Assembly (NCBI RefSeq): GCF_000328665.1
Contig: NC_019977.1
Coordinates: forward strand, 1,914,011-1,978,010
From: Methanomethylovorans hollandica DSM 15978
GTDB taxonomy: Archaea; Halobacteriota; Methanosarcinia; Methanosarcinales; Methanosarcinaceae
Reading direction: 5' to 3'
Length of the DNA stretch: 64,000 nucleotides
Position numbers and translations under genes: made by a program. Shown here one piece after another: positions 40,196 to 49,493 of this stretch. Position 1 is the first letter of the stretch. Every line of letters starts with the position of its first letter. The notes under the pieces are model-generated. The model saw only the letters and a list, made by a program, of their open reading frames with translations. It was not told the DNA's origin and did not search any database.

Positions 40196-40310
40196 ACATG
40201 CTATTTGAGTTTTTGGAGCCTAATCAAACAATACACAAAAACATATGTAAGTTGCTTTAAAGGAAAAAAAGTTTACAAGAATATTATAAGACGTTACTTG
40301 ACACAATCCT

Positions 40311-41177
40311 TCATGAAGAGATCAATATGATCGCAATGAGGGCAAGAAGCACACCAATCCACTGCCTTAAAGACATCTTTTCTTTCAGTATGAACCATGC
40401 AAGTAATACAGTGCCTGCAGGATATAGAGATGAAGTGATAGATGCTATATCCAGCCTGCCTGCCTGCGAAGCCAGTGCAAAGAAAGTGTTACCTCCTGTG
40501 TCAAAAATACCGGCCAGTATTATAACGGGCAATATTTTTTTTGAAGGGGTCGACAAAGAGCCTTTGAAAACTATGAATGCAAGGATCATCGCAACAGCTG
40601 CGGCCCTGGCGGCAGCCAGCGGCCAGAACACTGCCGATTCACTGACATGATCAATGCATATAAAAAACATGCCAAAGCCTATTCCTGCAATTAACGGGAG
40701 CCTGAGATCATTGAGCTGCATTTTCCCTATGTCATTATTTCCGCCTGCAATTAACCAAACTGCTGCCAGTGCAAACATAAATCCTGCCATTTGATACATA
40801 GCAGGCAGTCCTTCATAGAATGCACCATAGAAGACCGGCACAGAAGCAGCTACAACTGCAGAAATTGGAGCAATGAACCCCATTTTACCCTGAGATAGAC
40901 CATGATAAAGCGCCAGGAGAGCTATACCTATAAAAATTCCAGCAACTGCTCCCCAGATCATTCCAATAGATGATGGTACTTGTTCTCCCATTAGGTAAGC
41001 AGAAGCAGCAAGAAGGAAAACTCCAACTGTCTGGACTATCAGGACAACACTAAAGACATTTGCCTTTTTCGAGGCAAAGCCCCCGCTGAAATCTCCTGCA
41101 CCCCAAGATGCAGCTGCAAGGAGACCAAAAAGGACCACAAGAAACTCAGCAGGTATCATCTTTACTCTCTTCTCCAT
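40311..41177 (-). CDS. DMT-family (EamA) membrane transporter
   Basis: The 288 aa protein has ten hydrophobic helices in two repeated EamA halves. The first contains ASWGAGDFSGGFASKKAN and the second PLIAGIGFGMFFICIDH and SSLYPAGTVLLAWFILKE. The layout is that of drug/metabolite exporters; the substrate is unknown. An alternative start at 41159 (MIPAEF) has GGAG upstream. It lies 133 bp upstream of RuBisCO on the same strand. Confidence 0.88.
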   Translation of the reverse strand: MEKRVKMIPAEFLVVLFGLLAAASWGAGDFSGGFASKKANVFSVVLIVQTVGVFLLAASAYLMGEQVPSSIGMIWGAVAGIFIGIALLALYHGLSQGKMGFIAPISAVVAASVPVFYGAFYEGLPAMYQMAGFMFALAAVWLIAGGNNDIGKMQLNDLRLPLIAGIGFGMFFICIDHVSESAVFWPLAAARAAAVAMILAFIVFKGSLSTPSKKILPVIILAGIFDTGGNTFFALASQAGRLDIASITSSLYPAGTVLLAWFILKEKMSLRQWIGVLLALIAIILISS

Positions 41178-41267
41178 ACAGTATAATTAATTAGAGTTAC
41201 TCTGATAGTGCCTCAATTTATCAAAAGTTTCCTCTGCAGCTATAATATATGGGCATATGCTGTTGAT

Positions 41268-41582
41268 CTATTTAAACTCAATATTTATATCGCCTATATT
41301 TTTAGCAAGGGACTTTGAAATATATCCTGCTTCCAGTTTGCACACATGCAGAACTCCGATAGGGACAAGACAGGTATCACAACATGGTGCATGACTTGCT
41401 TTTTCAAGTACATAGTTATCTTTTATTCCATGTATTCCCTCAAGGGGAACTTCCATATGTGCTATGTTCTTGACAACATTGCAAGGAGTCTCAATTTCTA
41501 TCAAGACTTTATTCCCATCGATCTTTCCGCTGACTTCATGGACATAGCCACATATTCTAGAATTTATTGTCACATCTGTCAT
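41268..41582 (-). CDS. Conserved methanogen cysteine-containing protein
   Basis: This 104 aa soluble protein begins MTDVTINSRICGYVHEVSG and contains ETPCNVVKN, a central APCCDTCLVPIGVLHVCKLEAG and a short C-terminal strand. Similar small proteins occur in Methanosarcina (DUF6951-like, from memory). Cysteines arranged as CCxxC plus HVC could bind a metal or cluster. No function is known to me. It is a single gene with its own gaps on both sides. Confidence 0.7.
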   Translation of the reverse strand: MTDVTINSRICGYVHEVSGKIDGNKVLIEIETPCNVVKNIAHMEVPLEGIHGIKDNYVLEKASHAPCCDTCLVPIGVLHVCKLEAGYISKSLAKNIGDINIEFK

Positions 41583-41734
41583 TTAATAGCTCCTACATCA
41601 ATTACCGAAGAAAACTCCCCAGAATATATAGTAAAAGAATTGCTAAAATAAAGGTTCTCCGGTGATTTTGATACCTACAAAAAAGATAACAATTTATTTG
41701 GAACTGGTGACAGAAACCTCATGAAGGATCATGG

Positions 41735-41992
41735 TCACATATTCTTTCCTCTGTATATAGAACCGTCCTTTGCTATCTTAGCAAGTATACCTAATTGAAT
41801 TATTTCAAATATTATATCAAGAAAAGAATTAACAAGATCACCTGTAACAGGAACCTGGGCTATGGTCATATCTGTACCTATATTCGCCAGAGAAAGGAGG
41901 ATAAAGCCCAGAAACAGATTCCTCATTTTCTTTTCCTGAGTTAACATTTTTAACAAACCGATTTTATTCATATTAACACCCATAATGATCAT
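41735..41992 (-). CDS. Hypothetical small membrane protein
   Basis: A frame of up to 85 aa. It may start at MGVNMNK or MNKIGLL, since GGGTG precedes the latter. There are two hydrophobic segments, LFLGFILLSLANIGTDM and VNSFLDIIFEIIQLGILAKI, with a polar C-terminus. I do not recognise a family, and the reality of the gene rests only on frame length and composition. Confidence 0.45.
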   Translation of the reverse strand: MIIMGVNMNKIGLLKMLTQEKKMRNLFLGFILLSLANIGTDMTIAQVPVTGDLVNSFLDIIFEIIQLGILAKIAKDGSIYRGKNM

Positions 41993-42055
41993 GCATAGAC
42001 AGAAATCAATTATCAGATCCAGTAGAACAAGATATTACCGAATACCTGATAAAGA

Positions 42056-43225
42056 TCACACCCCATAAGTGATAATCCCTTCTTCTTCGTGGAACAGCCT
42101 GGAACTCCATAATCCATAATAATTACTGACCTCATCCATGATGTATTTAGTAATTAATAAAGAATCTTCTTCCAGTTTCCAGGAATCCCACTGCCTTTCC
42201 ACAAGGATCTCTTCTGAATCACATTCGGTTCCATTTTCATGCTCTCTTTGATCATTTATTATAATAGAATTTGTGCAGTTGAATATTTGCACCATGATCT
42301 TCACTTTACCAATATAGTCGATCTTGGAATAGAAAGTTGATGAGAACCTGATAGTATGCAATATGTTACAAGCAAGCAACTCGTCATCAAATCTTTTTCT
42401 GTGATCGTCCTGAAAGAAACTTCTGCAGTTTTTCATGGAGTGGACCACCCCATTCCTGTGGACCTCAACTTTATTGTTCACATTACGGATTTTATCTTCA
42501 TCGCCCCATTTAATACCGGATTTTGTGGGTCTGATAGAATATGTAAGATAATCGCCACAATCGCTCTTTTTACTGGAATATAATTCCATAAGCTTAAGAC
42601 CGAATTCAGAAGAAGGATCGAACATCTGCCCATCGATCTTAAGCGGAGCTACGACCACATGAGATTCAATTCCATGTAATTGCACCTCATGAGGAAGCTT
42701 TTTCTGACTGGAATAGATAGCTTCCTCAATATATCTTTCAAGCTTGCTCATCCCGAAAAAGCGCGACTGATACAACCACTCTACTTCATTTTCATCCATG
42801 GGGGTAGCTGAGAAATTATACCGCTTGTAGTATCGCTTATCCTGATTATTGTAATAGGGTTTACTTTGTCCTTCCGGAATATGGACCACTAGTATGATCC
42901 TGTCTTTGCCAGGGATGGGGACCTTTTTTATCTGAACGCTGACCCTGGGTATTATATTCCCCAGAATGATCTGTTCCAGCCTTTCCTTATTAATATCGCT
43001 TTCTATTCCATTGATAGACTGAGGATGTCCTCCTTTTCCGGTTTCCGCTACTCCGTAAACCAGATAGCCACCTTTGGTATTAGAAAATGCCGTAACCTGT
43101 TTTATAATACTGTAATCGTTGAGCTCCTGCTTATAATCAAGGATCATCGATTCCTCTATCTGTTCCTCGGATAATTCCTGAATATCATCAAAAGTAACAT
43201 CCTCAAGTGGCTTATCGAATAGCAT
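42056..43225 (-). CDS. Schlafen/AlbA_2-domain protein
   Basis: The 389 aa protein starts with an AlbA_2 (Schlafen, divergent AAA_4) domain at about residues 25-160: ESMILDYKQELNDY, QVTAFSNTKGGYLVYGV, NGIE, IPRVSVQIKKVP and DKRYYKRYNFSATPM. This fold binds nucleic acid and in some members cuts RNA or acts in phage defence or regulation. The following 230 residues match no family I know. It is divergent from, and about 110 bp away from, an insertion sequence. Confidence 0.75.
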   Translation of the reverse strand: MLFDKPLEDVTFDDIQELSEEQIEESMILDYKQELNDYSIIKQVTAFSNTKGGYLVYGVAETGKGGHPQSINGIESDINKERLEQIILGNIIPRVSVQIKKVPIPGKDRIILVVHIPEGQSKPYYNNQDKRYYKRYNFSATPMDENEVEWLYQSRFFGMSKLERYIEEAIYSSQKKLPHEVQLHGIESHVVVAPLKIDGQMFDPSSEFGLKLMELYSSKKSDCGDYLTYSIRPTKSGIKWGDEDKIRNVNNKVEVHRNGVVHSMKNCRSFFQDDHRKRFDDELLACNILHTIRFSSTFYSKIDYIGKVKIMVQIFNCTNSIIINDQREHENGTECDSEEILVERQWDSWKLEEDSLLITKYIMDEVSNYYGLWSSRLFHEEEGIITYGV

Positions 43226-43445
43226 ATAGTATCAATACATTCCGAAGTTGAATTAGGTTAAAATTTAGCTGTCAACCAGATAAATTTATGGGTCAGGAGA
43301 ATGTCCGTACCTTCATTGAAGTTGTTATTTTGAGAATCTCAAATTAGGATTTTGATTTAAAAACCTATTCCTTTTTTCGTTGATACTGCTATTCTCTTTT
43401 TTTTTGGTCAGTGGTAGCTATAAATATAAAAAATTTTGCTTCTTT

Positions 43446-43817
43446 ATGGATAAAAAATCTATCGAGTATAGAGGAGTCCTCTTCGAGGACTCCATAGAAA
43501 ACTATCTTTACAGAGAAACTGCCTCTATTTGCCAATTTCTTCATTTTCTCTGTATAGAAGACATTTCACAATACGTTGAACGTACTGTGTATACCAACAA
43601 ACGTTGGCATTTTAAATATAACGTTTCCTCAATGATAAAGCTCTTTATTGTAAAGTGCTTCAGGAATCTCTCTTATGAAAAAACAGTATCCAGTTTAACA
43701 GAAGAAGAAGCTATTATGCTATCGTTCTGTGATAAAAATGGGCAAATAAGACTTCCTTCAGCTGGAACCCTCCATCATTTTGTAAAATATAGACTTGGAG
43801 AAGATGGGGATCAATGA
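43446..43817 (+). pseudogene. IS transposase, N-terminal part
   Basis: About 123 codons beginning MDKKSIEYRG. It contains the SSMIKLFIVKCFRNLSYEKT and LPSAGTLHHFVKYRLGEDG stretches seen in the N-terminal domain of DDE transposases of this type. It ends at TGA 43815-43817 inside the overlap with the C-terminal frame. A single-base shift, or +1 frameshifting at AGATGGGG, would join it to the next frame into about 370 aa. Confidence 0.65.
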
Positions 43818-44556
43818 ACTAATAATAATGGTAGGCGAAAAGATTCTTAAAAGCTCAAAGTTAAAAGACGCCAAGATAGATTCAACACCTCTTGAAGCTT
43901 CACGATATGACAAATATGCGGATTATAATCCGCATTATAAATGTAAAATGGACAAAGCTCACATTACAATGATTGGAACTTATCCGGTATTTATGACATA
44001 TACTAATGGCCTTAGTTCTGATTCTACGGAACTTATCAAACACATACACGCATTAAAGAAAATGGAAGCTAATATTGAATTTTATGCTGCGGATGGAGCT
44101 TATGACTCATTCCAAAACAATGCAGATATATGGTATCATCTGAATGCAAAACCAATTATTTCCTACTCTTGTGATGCAGTATTGCACAAAGAAGGTGAAG
44201 TAGAGAGGATTGATCATTGGGTGAACAAAATGTGGAAACTTGGTGGAGAAGTTCATACCAAAATAGAAAATAAGCTGAAGTTTCTGTATGAAAATGGAAG
44301 ACAAGAACAAGTTGGGATGTACCTAAGAAATCAAAACATCCTCGATGAATTATTTTGGGAGTTATACAAGAAAAGAGTAGAATGCGAAAAAGTACATGGC
44401 CACATGAAAGATACGATGAACTTCGATGTCAGAAGAATAAGAGTAGAGAGCAGAGCTCTCTACTCTCTGCTGAATTTCGTTTCCTATCAACTATTAGTGC
44501 TTACTGAATTGCAAAATAAAGTTAAACTCAGGAATTCGTTTGGGAGGCTATTCTAA
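43795..44556 (+). pseudogene. IS transposase, C-terminal catalytic part
   Basis: The 253 aa frame carries the catalytic core: first Asp in KDAKIDSTPLEASRYDKYAD, second Asp in FYAADGAYDS, and a late acidic region near VECEKVHGHMKDTMNFDVR. It overlaps the N-terminal frame by 23 bases in a different frame. Catalytic residues look intact, so the element may still move if frameshifting occurs; otherwise it is a recently broken copy. Confidence 0.7.
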
Positions 44557-44693
44557 AAAAGTACATCAAATTAGAATAGAAATATAAGGAGCTAATTTGA
44601 TGGCCTCTATTTTTCTATCCTGAAACCAGCATAAAATATAATACAAGTTACACCATTCTGACACTAGACAGATATCCAGGATGCAAAAGGACC

Positions 44694-45164
44694 ATGCCAG
44701 GTGGAAAAACACACGAGACAATAAACATTACAGTGCTGGCAGCTATACTAGCAGGCATTTTTTATCTTACAATATGGCAGGAAACTGCAATACTCTCGAG
44801 ATATATGGATGCTTATACTGTAATTACTTTTTCTTGTTCCTACCTCTTCTCAACATTCTTCTTGAGTCCCGATCTTGATACAAAAAGCAGGCCCTCTAAA
44901 AGATGGAAGATGCTCAGGATACTCTGGTGGCCCTACAGGACCATATTCAAACACAGAGGATTTTCCCACAGCATGATTCTTGGACCTATTACCATCCTGC
45001 TGAACTTTGTATTGATATTGTACTTATTGACCCTGCTTTCAGGTGTCAGACTACACAGTATCCCTCAAGAGCTACTTATTCCTGCCACTGTGGGTATGAT
45101 CCTGTCAATAGAGGTCCATATAATATCTGATCGTTTCTTCTCGATGGTAAAGAGTATTTTCTAA
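44694..45164 (+). CDS. DUF2227-like metal-binding membrane protein
   Basis: The 156 aa protein has an N-terminal PGGKTHETINI with a conserved His, three or four membrane helices, SPDLDTKSRPSKRW between helices, and FKHRGFSHSMILGP. Conserved His and Asp residues in these loops resemble YdjM/DUF2227 membrane proteins, predicted to bind a metal. No reaction is known. It lies just downstream of the insertion sequence. Confidence 0.78.
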   Translation: MPGGKTHETINITVLAAILAGIFYLTIWQETAILSRYMDAYTVITFSCSYLFSTFFLSPDLDTKSRPSKRWKMLRILWWPYRTIFKHRGFSHSMILGPITILLNFVLILYLLTLLSGVRLHSIPQELLIPATVGMILSIEVHIISDRFFSMVKSIF

Positions 45165-45279
45165 GACCTATATATCAAAATCAGATATTCCACTTGTTTT
45201 CATTGATCAAGATTTTAAAACTATTATAATTATCTATAAATAAGAATAGAACGATTGTTAAGAAAGCTTCTTAATAAAG

Positions 45280-46077
45280 GTGTGTGATCAGATAAAAAAG
45301 TCATTGCTTGACGTATTGTTCATGTCGGACAAGAGAAAGGCAGTACTCTTGTTGTTGCAGAATGGGCCAAAAGAAATGAAAAGTTTGCTAAAAGCGCTGG
45401 ATACTAAGAGACCGGCTCTGCTGCCTCAGATTAAAATGCTTGAAGATATACACCTGATCGTTCATTATAATGGCATTTACGAATTGACTACTCTTGGAAA
45501 GATCGTAGTTGATAAAATGATACCTTTGTTAGACACATTAGATGTCTTTGATGGTGACATCGATTACTGGAGAGATCGGGACCTAAGGTTCATACCCTCA
45601 TCCCTTTTGTACAGACTCCGCGAAATAAAGGGCTGTAAAGTGATCGAACCCAATTTAGTGAACATATATGAAATAAATAAAGACTTCATTGAAACATGTG
45701 CAATCTCAAAAGATCTGCTATTTATCCTGACCTTTGCACATCCGATCTTCACTACAATTATCTCCCAATTCATTGCTAACAATTCACACGTAAAAATTAT
45801 AATCAACATGGACCTGTTACAAAAGTTCAAAGCAAATGAGCAGAAAGAAGTTAATGGATACATTATCAATGAAAAGATAGAATTTTATCTATACCCAAAA
45901 GACATTTCTCTGGGCACATTTGCTCAGAACGATCATTGCTCTGTATTAAGAACGCTGTCGAAGGATAGGACATATGACTACACTCAACTGTTTTGTAAAG
46001 GCCCCGATGCACTTAAATGGGGAAGGGAATTATTTGATTTCTACTTGAATGAGTCTATACCGATAACAGAAATTTAG
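45280..46077 (+). CDS. Winged-HTH regulator with FilR1 (DUF1724) domain
   Basis: The 265 aa protein starts at a GTG. It has an ArsR-like winged helix at residues 5-80 (MSDKRKAVLLLLQNGPKEMKSL, ALLPQIKMLEDIHLI) and then the FilR1/DUF1724 domain to the end (LLFILTFAHPIFTTIISQFI, LLQKFKANEQKEVNGYI). This family includes the Methanosarcina Msr regulators of methanol methyltransferase genes and FilR1 of Methanosaeta. A role in methanogenesis or cell morphology is possible, but its target is not evident from the neighbours. Confidence 0.85.
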   Translation: MCDQIKKSLLDVLFMSDKRKAVLLLLQNGPKEMKSLLKALDTKRPALLPQIKMLEDIHLIVHYNGIYELTTLGKIVVDKMIPLLDTLDVFDGDIDYWRDRDLRFIPSSLLYRLREIKGCKVIEPNLVNIYEINKDFIETCAISKDLLFILTFAHPIFTTIISQFIANNSHVKIIINMDLLQKFKANEQKEVNGYIINEKIEFYLYPKDISLGTFAQNDHCSVLRTLSKDRTYDYTQLFCKGPDALKWGRELFDFYLNESIPITEI

Positions 46078-46171
46078 GCCGCCCCAGATTATATTTTTTG
46101 TAAACAAGAGTATTATAAGCACATTATAAAGTAAAAAGCGACCTTATATCATTTCACTTAATGGGAAAGTA

Positions 46172-46199
46172 GTTACAGGCAGGAATTCTGCCTGTTAAC
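46172..46199. terminator. Stem-loop between convergent regulator and lipoprotein genes
   Basis: GTTACAGGCAG pairs with CTGCCTGTTAAC across GAATT (one bulge). It lies between the regulator stop and the lipoprotein stop. Neither side has a long T run, so it may be an RNA-stabilising or bidirectional structure. Confidence 0.5.
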
Positions 46200-46205
46200 C
46201 ATTCA

Positions 46206-46649
46206 TCAGATAATAGTTACTGTCTGATTCAGGGTCTGGTTCAGAGTTTTGTTTAGAGCCTGATCCACATTCTCCCCCACAGCCCCTATACTCATGTTCA
46301 GTACCTGTGCAACTGTCTGATTAAGACCTTCCCCTACGGCTACCTTTGTCTGGTTTATAGACTGGTTCACAGCACTTCCCACTGCCTCTTTTGTTTCATT
46401 GACAGCCATACTCACGGTCTGATTAATAGCCTGTCCAGCAGCGTCTTTGGTCTGATTGACAGCCTTTTCTATAGTCTGGTTTATATTTTGCCCAACTGCC
46501 TCCTTGGTCTGGTTCACTTTCTCCCCTATAGTCTGTTCCACGGTCTTGTCCGTACATCCGGAAACTACCGCCAGCCCCAAGACCATCAATCCTATCAATA
46601 AGAAATTAAGCATTGTCTGCAAAGTTATCACCTGTTTATTTATACTCAT
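46206..46649 (-). CDS. Sequon-repeat lipoprotein
   Basis: The 147 aa protein has a hydrophobic signal (residues 13-30) and a lipobox VVSGC with Cys32. The mature part is a degenerate repeat of about 19 residues, of the type VNQTKEAVGQNINQTIEKA, given here as one unit. It contains twelve N-x-S/T sequons (mostly NQT) in about 110 residues and no other cysteine. The alternating hydrophobic and Asn/Gln/Thr pattern suggests long amphipathic helix or coil, heavily N-glycosylated if the sequons are used. It probably sits on the outer membrane face beneath the S-layer. Confidence 0.78.
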   Translation of the reverse strand: MSINKQVITLQTMLNFLLIGLMVLGLAVVSGCTDKTVEQTIGEKVNQTKEAVGQNINQTIEKAVNQTKDAAGQAINQTVSMAVNETKEAVGSAVNQSINQTKVAVGEGLNQTVAQVLNMSIGAVGENVDQALNKTLNQTLNQTVTII

Positions 46650-46830
46650 AGCCTGGAAAATGAAACTATTGGTTCATCCTGTATATGTGAGTTAAAAATT
46701 TAGTATTAATGGACTTCTACAGCTAAAAGCCATCTGTATAAGTGTTATAAATAGATCTCATTCTAATATATATTCTAATATCCATACAAATAGCACTCAT
46801 GACAACTTTTTCAACATCTGAAACCTGAGA

Positions 46831-48339
46831 TCATCGCCCTGCATTATGATAGTCCCCATTCTTGGGAGAATGATTTACCGGAAGTGTTTTTCCCCTGACA
46901 AGAGATGTGAATATGCCTACAATACAGAAGATCGTGAACAGGCTAAATGCATACTGCAGGCTTGCAATGAACTGAGTATGATATTCAGGTGTTATCTCCA
47001 CCGGGCCTGTAACAACTGCAAAGATCATCATAGCAATACCCATTGAAAACATCTGTCCCAGTAGCCTCATGGTTCCGTTCATACCTGATGCCACACCATA
47101 GAACCTCTTATCTACCGAACTCATGATAACATTCGTGTTCGGAGATGAGAAAAGCCCGAATCCGATACCAAGCACCATGAGAATCCCGATCATGTACCAG
47201 ACAGGTGTCGTTTCTGAAAGAAAGGTCAGGAAAAAGAGACCTATTGTCGTAAGGGTCATTCCTGCAGATGCAATGAGACGGGGCTCGATGCTGTCTGACA
47301 ATTTCCCGGCAAGAGGAGAGACCATAGCCTGAAAAACCGGCTGAGCTATCAGTATAAATCCTGCATGTTCAGGCGTAAAACCTTTGGTGTACTGCAGATC
47401 AAGACTCAGGAGAAAGGTCACTGCATAGGTTGCGCTGTAATTGATGAACGCGGAAAGATTAGAAAGTGCAAAAACACGATTCTTTGTCAGAAGACTGATA
47501 TCAAGGACCGGGGAAGGTATGCGCATCTCATACCGGATAAAGATAATAGTTCCGATAATTCCCACTGCTATAAGAGAAGCCCCTTTTATGTCCGGAAGTA
47601 CAGAAAAGCCATACATAAGTGAAACTATTGCCATACCGTAGACCATAGACCCTTTCAGGTCGAATTTATCTCCCCTGCATTCCGCCCAATCACCTTTAAG
47701 TTTCCAGAGGATGAGAAGGATTGCCGCAAGCCCTATTGGAGCATTTACGAAAAAGATACTTCTCCATCCTAGATGCTGCGTCATTATGCCACCAAGGAAA
47801 GGACCGGTGGAGAGTCCGATGTACACTGCAGTAATGTAGATACCCAGGGCCTTTCCACGTTCACCCGGCGGATAGACGGAGGTGATCATAGCGATCCCGG
47901 TCCCGAAGATCATGGCGCTTCCCAAACCCTGGACAACCCTGATCGTTATCAGCATCGCTGTGGAATCAACCATGGTCATAGTCAGGGATGCAAGGCTGAA
48001 GATCGTTATGCCATATAGGAAAACCTTTTTCCTTCCATATATATCGGCGATCTTTCCGAAGGGAACAAGGAACACTGCTGAAGAGAGAAGATATGCAGTT
48101 GCAACCCAGGAAAGAAAGATAGCATTCATGCGAAATTCCGCTGCGAGTGTAGGCAACGCAATATTTACTGCCGAGCCATCAAATGGCGTGATGAATCCCG
48201 CAAGTACCGCGATCATAAGGATAATCTGTTTTTCAGTTTTAAGTGCAGGAGCATCAGGAGTTTCACGGGTTCCCTTAACTTGAGAAGAGGAAACTGCATT
48301 TTCAGCAGACGAAACATAACCATTTGTTTTTTTCACCAT
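46831..48339 (-). CDS. MFS drug exporter, DHA2 (EmrB/QacA) type
   Basis: The protein of about 502 aa has 14 predicted membrane helices. Motif A-like GKIADIYGRKKVF follows helix 2, the N-terminal motif FITPFDGSAVNIALPTLAAE is typical of the DHA2 group, and LGWRSIFFVNAPIGL is the family motif after helix 5. It exports small hydrophobic compounds by proton antiport. The ATG at 48339 is preferred to a TTG six codons earlier, since GTGAT precedes it. It lies downstream of the ABC exporter operon on the same strand but is separated by about 160 bp. Confidence 0.92.
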   Translation of the reverse strand: MVKKTNGYVSSAENAVSSSQVKGTRETPDAPALKTEKQIILMIAVLAGFITPFDGSAVNIALPTLAAEFRMNAIFLSWVATAYLLSSAVFLVPFGKIADIYGRKKVFLYGITIFSLASLTMTMVDSTAMLITIRVVQGLGSAMIFGTGIAMITSVYPPGERGKALGIYITAVYIGLSTGPFLGGIMTQHLGWRSIFFVNAPIGLAAILLILWKLKGDWAECRGDKFDLKGSMVYGMAIVSLMYGFSVLPDIKGASLIAVGIIGTIIFIRYEMRIPSPVLDISLLTKNRVFALSNLSAFINYSATYAVTFLLSLDLQYTKGFTPEHAGFILIAQPVFQAMVSPLAGKLSDSIEPRLIASAGMTLTTIGLFFLTFLSETTPVWYMIGILMVLGIGFGLFSSPNTNVIMSSVDKRFYGVASGMNGTMRLLGQMFSMGIAMMIFAVVTGPVEITPEYHTQFIASLQYAFSLFTIFCIVGIFTSLVRGKTLPVNHSPKNGDYHNAGR

Positions 48340-48502
48340 TCTATCACTGATCAGCAATGTTATAAAACACTGAAAGCAAGCAGTAAATTGCAGGCATTGC
48401 TACTTATATTTTGAGTAAGCTGACCACTATCTCATTGGCCTTTGCTCCCAAAATAGACAGAATGAGATCGCTTGTTTCTCTGTTAACTTGGAATAATATC
48501 GT

Positions 48503-49492
48503 TCATCTGATCCACCCGAAAAATCTCTGGAACAAACCCGACTCCTTTACCTCTACCGGAGCCTGGAGGGCATCTGAATACTCTATGTCACCCTCTGGTG
48601 TTTCATACCTAACAACAATATCTATCCCATACACTTTGGGCACAGCTTCGCTGTCAGCCTTAATTTTGACCTTTGCGACAGCTGTACTTCCGGGAGACAT
48701 ACCGGAAACGAATGCCACACTATCTGTGGTGCTTAGCGGGTCAGATGGATTGACCATGACCTTAACATTCTTTGCCTCTTCCTCACCTGTATTCCTGATA
48801 TTTAAAATGATGATCTCCTCACCACCGGGATAAAGAGTGCCCGTAGTATTTATTATTTCAAAATCGGCCTGATCTTTTACTATGATCTTCAATGTCTGGT
48901 TCTGCACCATCATCCCATACCAGCGGTTCACATCGTACGTCTGGGCAGTGGCATCCGGGTCCATGACCTGTACATTCTTCTGATAATCATAAGAAAGGTT
49001 GAGGTAAAGGTTGTATTCCCCTGCCTTTGCCTTTTTATCGATCTTTATATCGAACCTGGCAGGTGAAACAGCATTTTGTCCGCTTCTTATAGAACCGATC
49101 TTCTGGCTAACGGATCTTATCTCTATGGGACTTTCCGGACCTGCTGAAAGAGAAGCGACTATACCTGTAGCATCTACCACGGCACTTTCCAGCTTCATTT
49201 CAGTCTGAGCGCCAAATATCTCATCGGCATCATCCGGAGTTCTGTCGTTCTTGAACCCTAACAGTTTACCATTGTTCATCAGGTCAATGTTCAAAGTAAT
49301 CATCTGACCTCTATCGAATTCATTGCTGCCGATGATAGTGGCACTGATATCGGGACTGCCGTCTACGTTGTAGTAATTTTCTCCGAGATCGAAGCTTTGG
49401 GATACACTATAGGCTGTCAGGGTATCATAAGCTCCTGCAACGCCTGAGATCATAAAGAGCAATAAAGAAACTAATGCTATCATTTTCCTCAT
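48503..49492 (-). CDS. Secreted COG1361/CARDB-like protein of the exporter operon
   Basis: The protein of about 329 aa has a signal peptide (MIALVSLLLFMISGVAGAYD) and beta-sandwich repeats of the S-layer/COG1361 or NEW3 type (LYPGGEEIIILNIRNTGEEEAKNVKV). It ends in an amphipathic GLFQRFFGWIR rather than a membrane helix. It begins one base after the ABC permease stop; the AGGAGG ribosome binding site lies inside the permease end, so it is coupled. Fourth gene of the TetR operon: probably an extracytoplasmic partner of the exporter. Confidence 0.82.
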   Translation of the reverse strand: MRKMIALVSLLLFMISGVAGAYDTLTAYSVSQSFDLGENYYNVDGSPDISATIIGSNEFDRGQMITLNIDLMNNGKLLGFKNDRTPDDADEIFGAQTEMKLESAVVDATGIVASLSAGPESPIEIRSVSQKIGSIRSGQNAVSPARFDIKIDKKAKAGEYNLYLNLSYDYQKNVQVMDPDATAQTYDVNRWYGMMVQNQTLKIIVKDQADFEIINTTGTLYPGGEEIIILNIRNTGEEEAKNVKVMVNPSDPLSTTDSVAFVSGMSPGSTAVAKVKIKADSEAVPKVYGIDIVVRYETPEGDIEYSDALQAPVEVKESGLFQRFFGWIR

Positions 49493-49493
49493 T

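Larger units (their letters stand above)
43339..44600 (+). mobile_element. Insertion sequence (IS5/IS1182-like, frame-disrupted transposase)
   Basis: Short terminal inverted repeats TCAAATTAG at 43339-43347 and CTAATTTGA at 44592-44600 flank two overlapping transposase frames, giving an element of about 1.26 kb. A second copy of the repeat motif, TCAAATTAG at 44566-44574, forms a hairpin with the right end. No target-site duplication could be seen. Family placement is by general transposase layout only. Confidence 0.65.

Noticed and set aside
43339-44600. Target-site duplication of the insertion sequence
   Set aside because: The bases directly outside the proposed inverted repeats do not match each other, so none is claimed.
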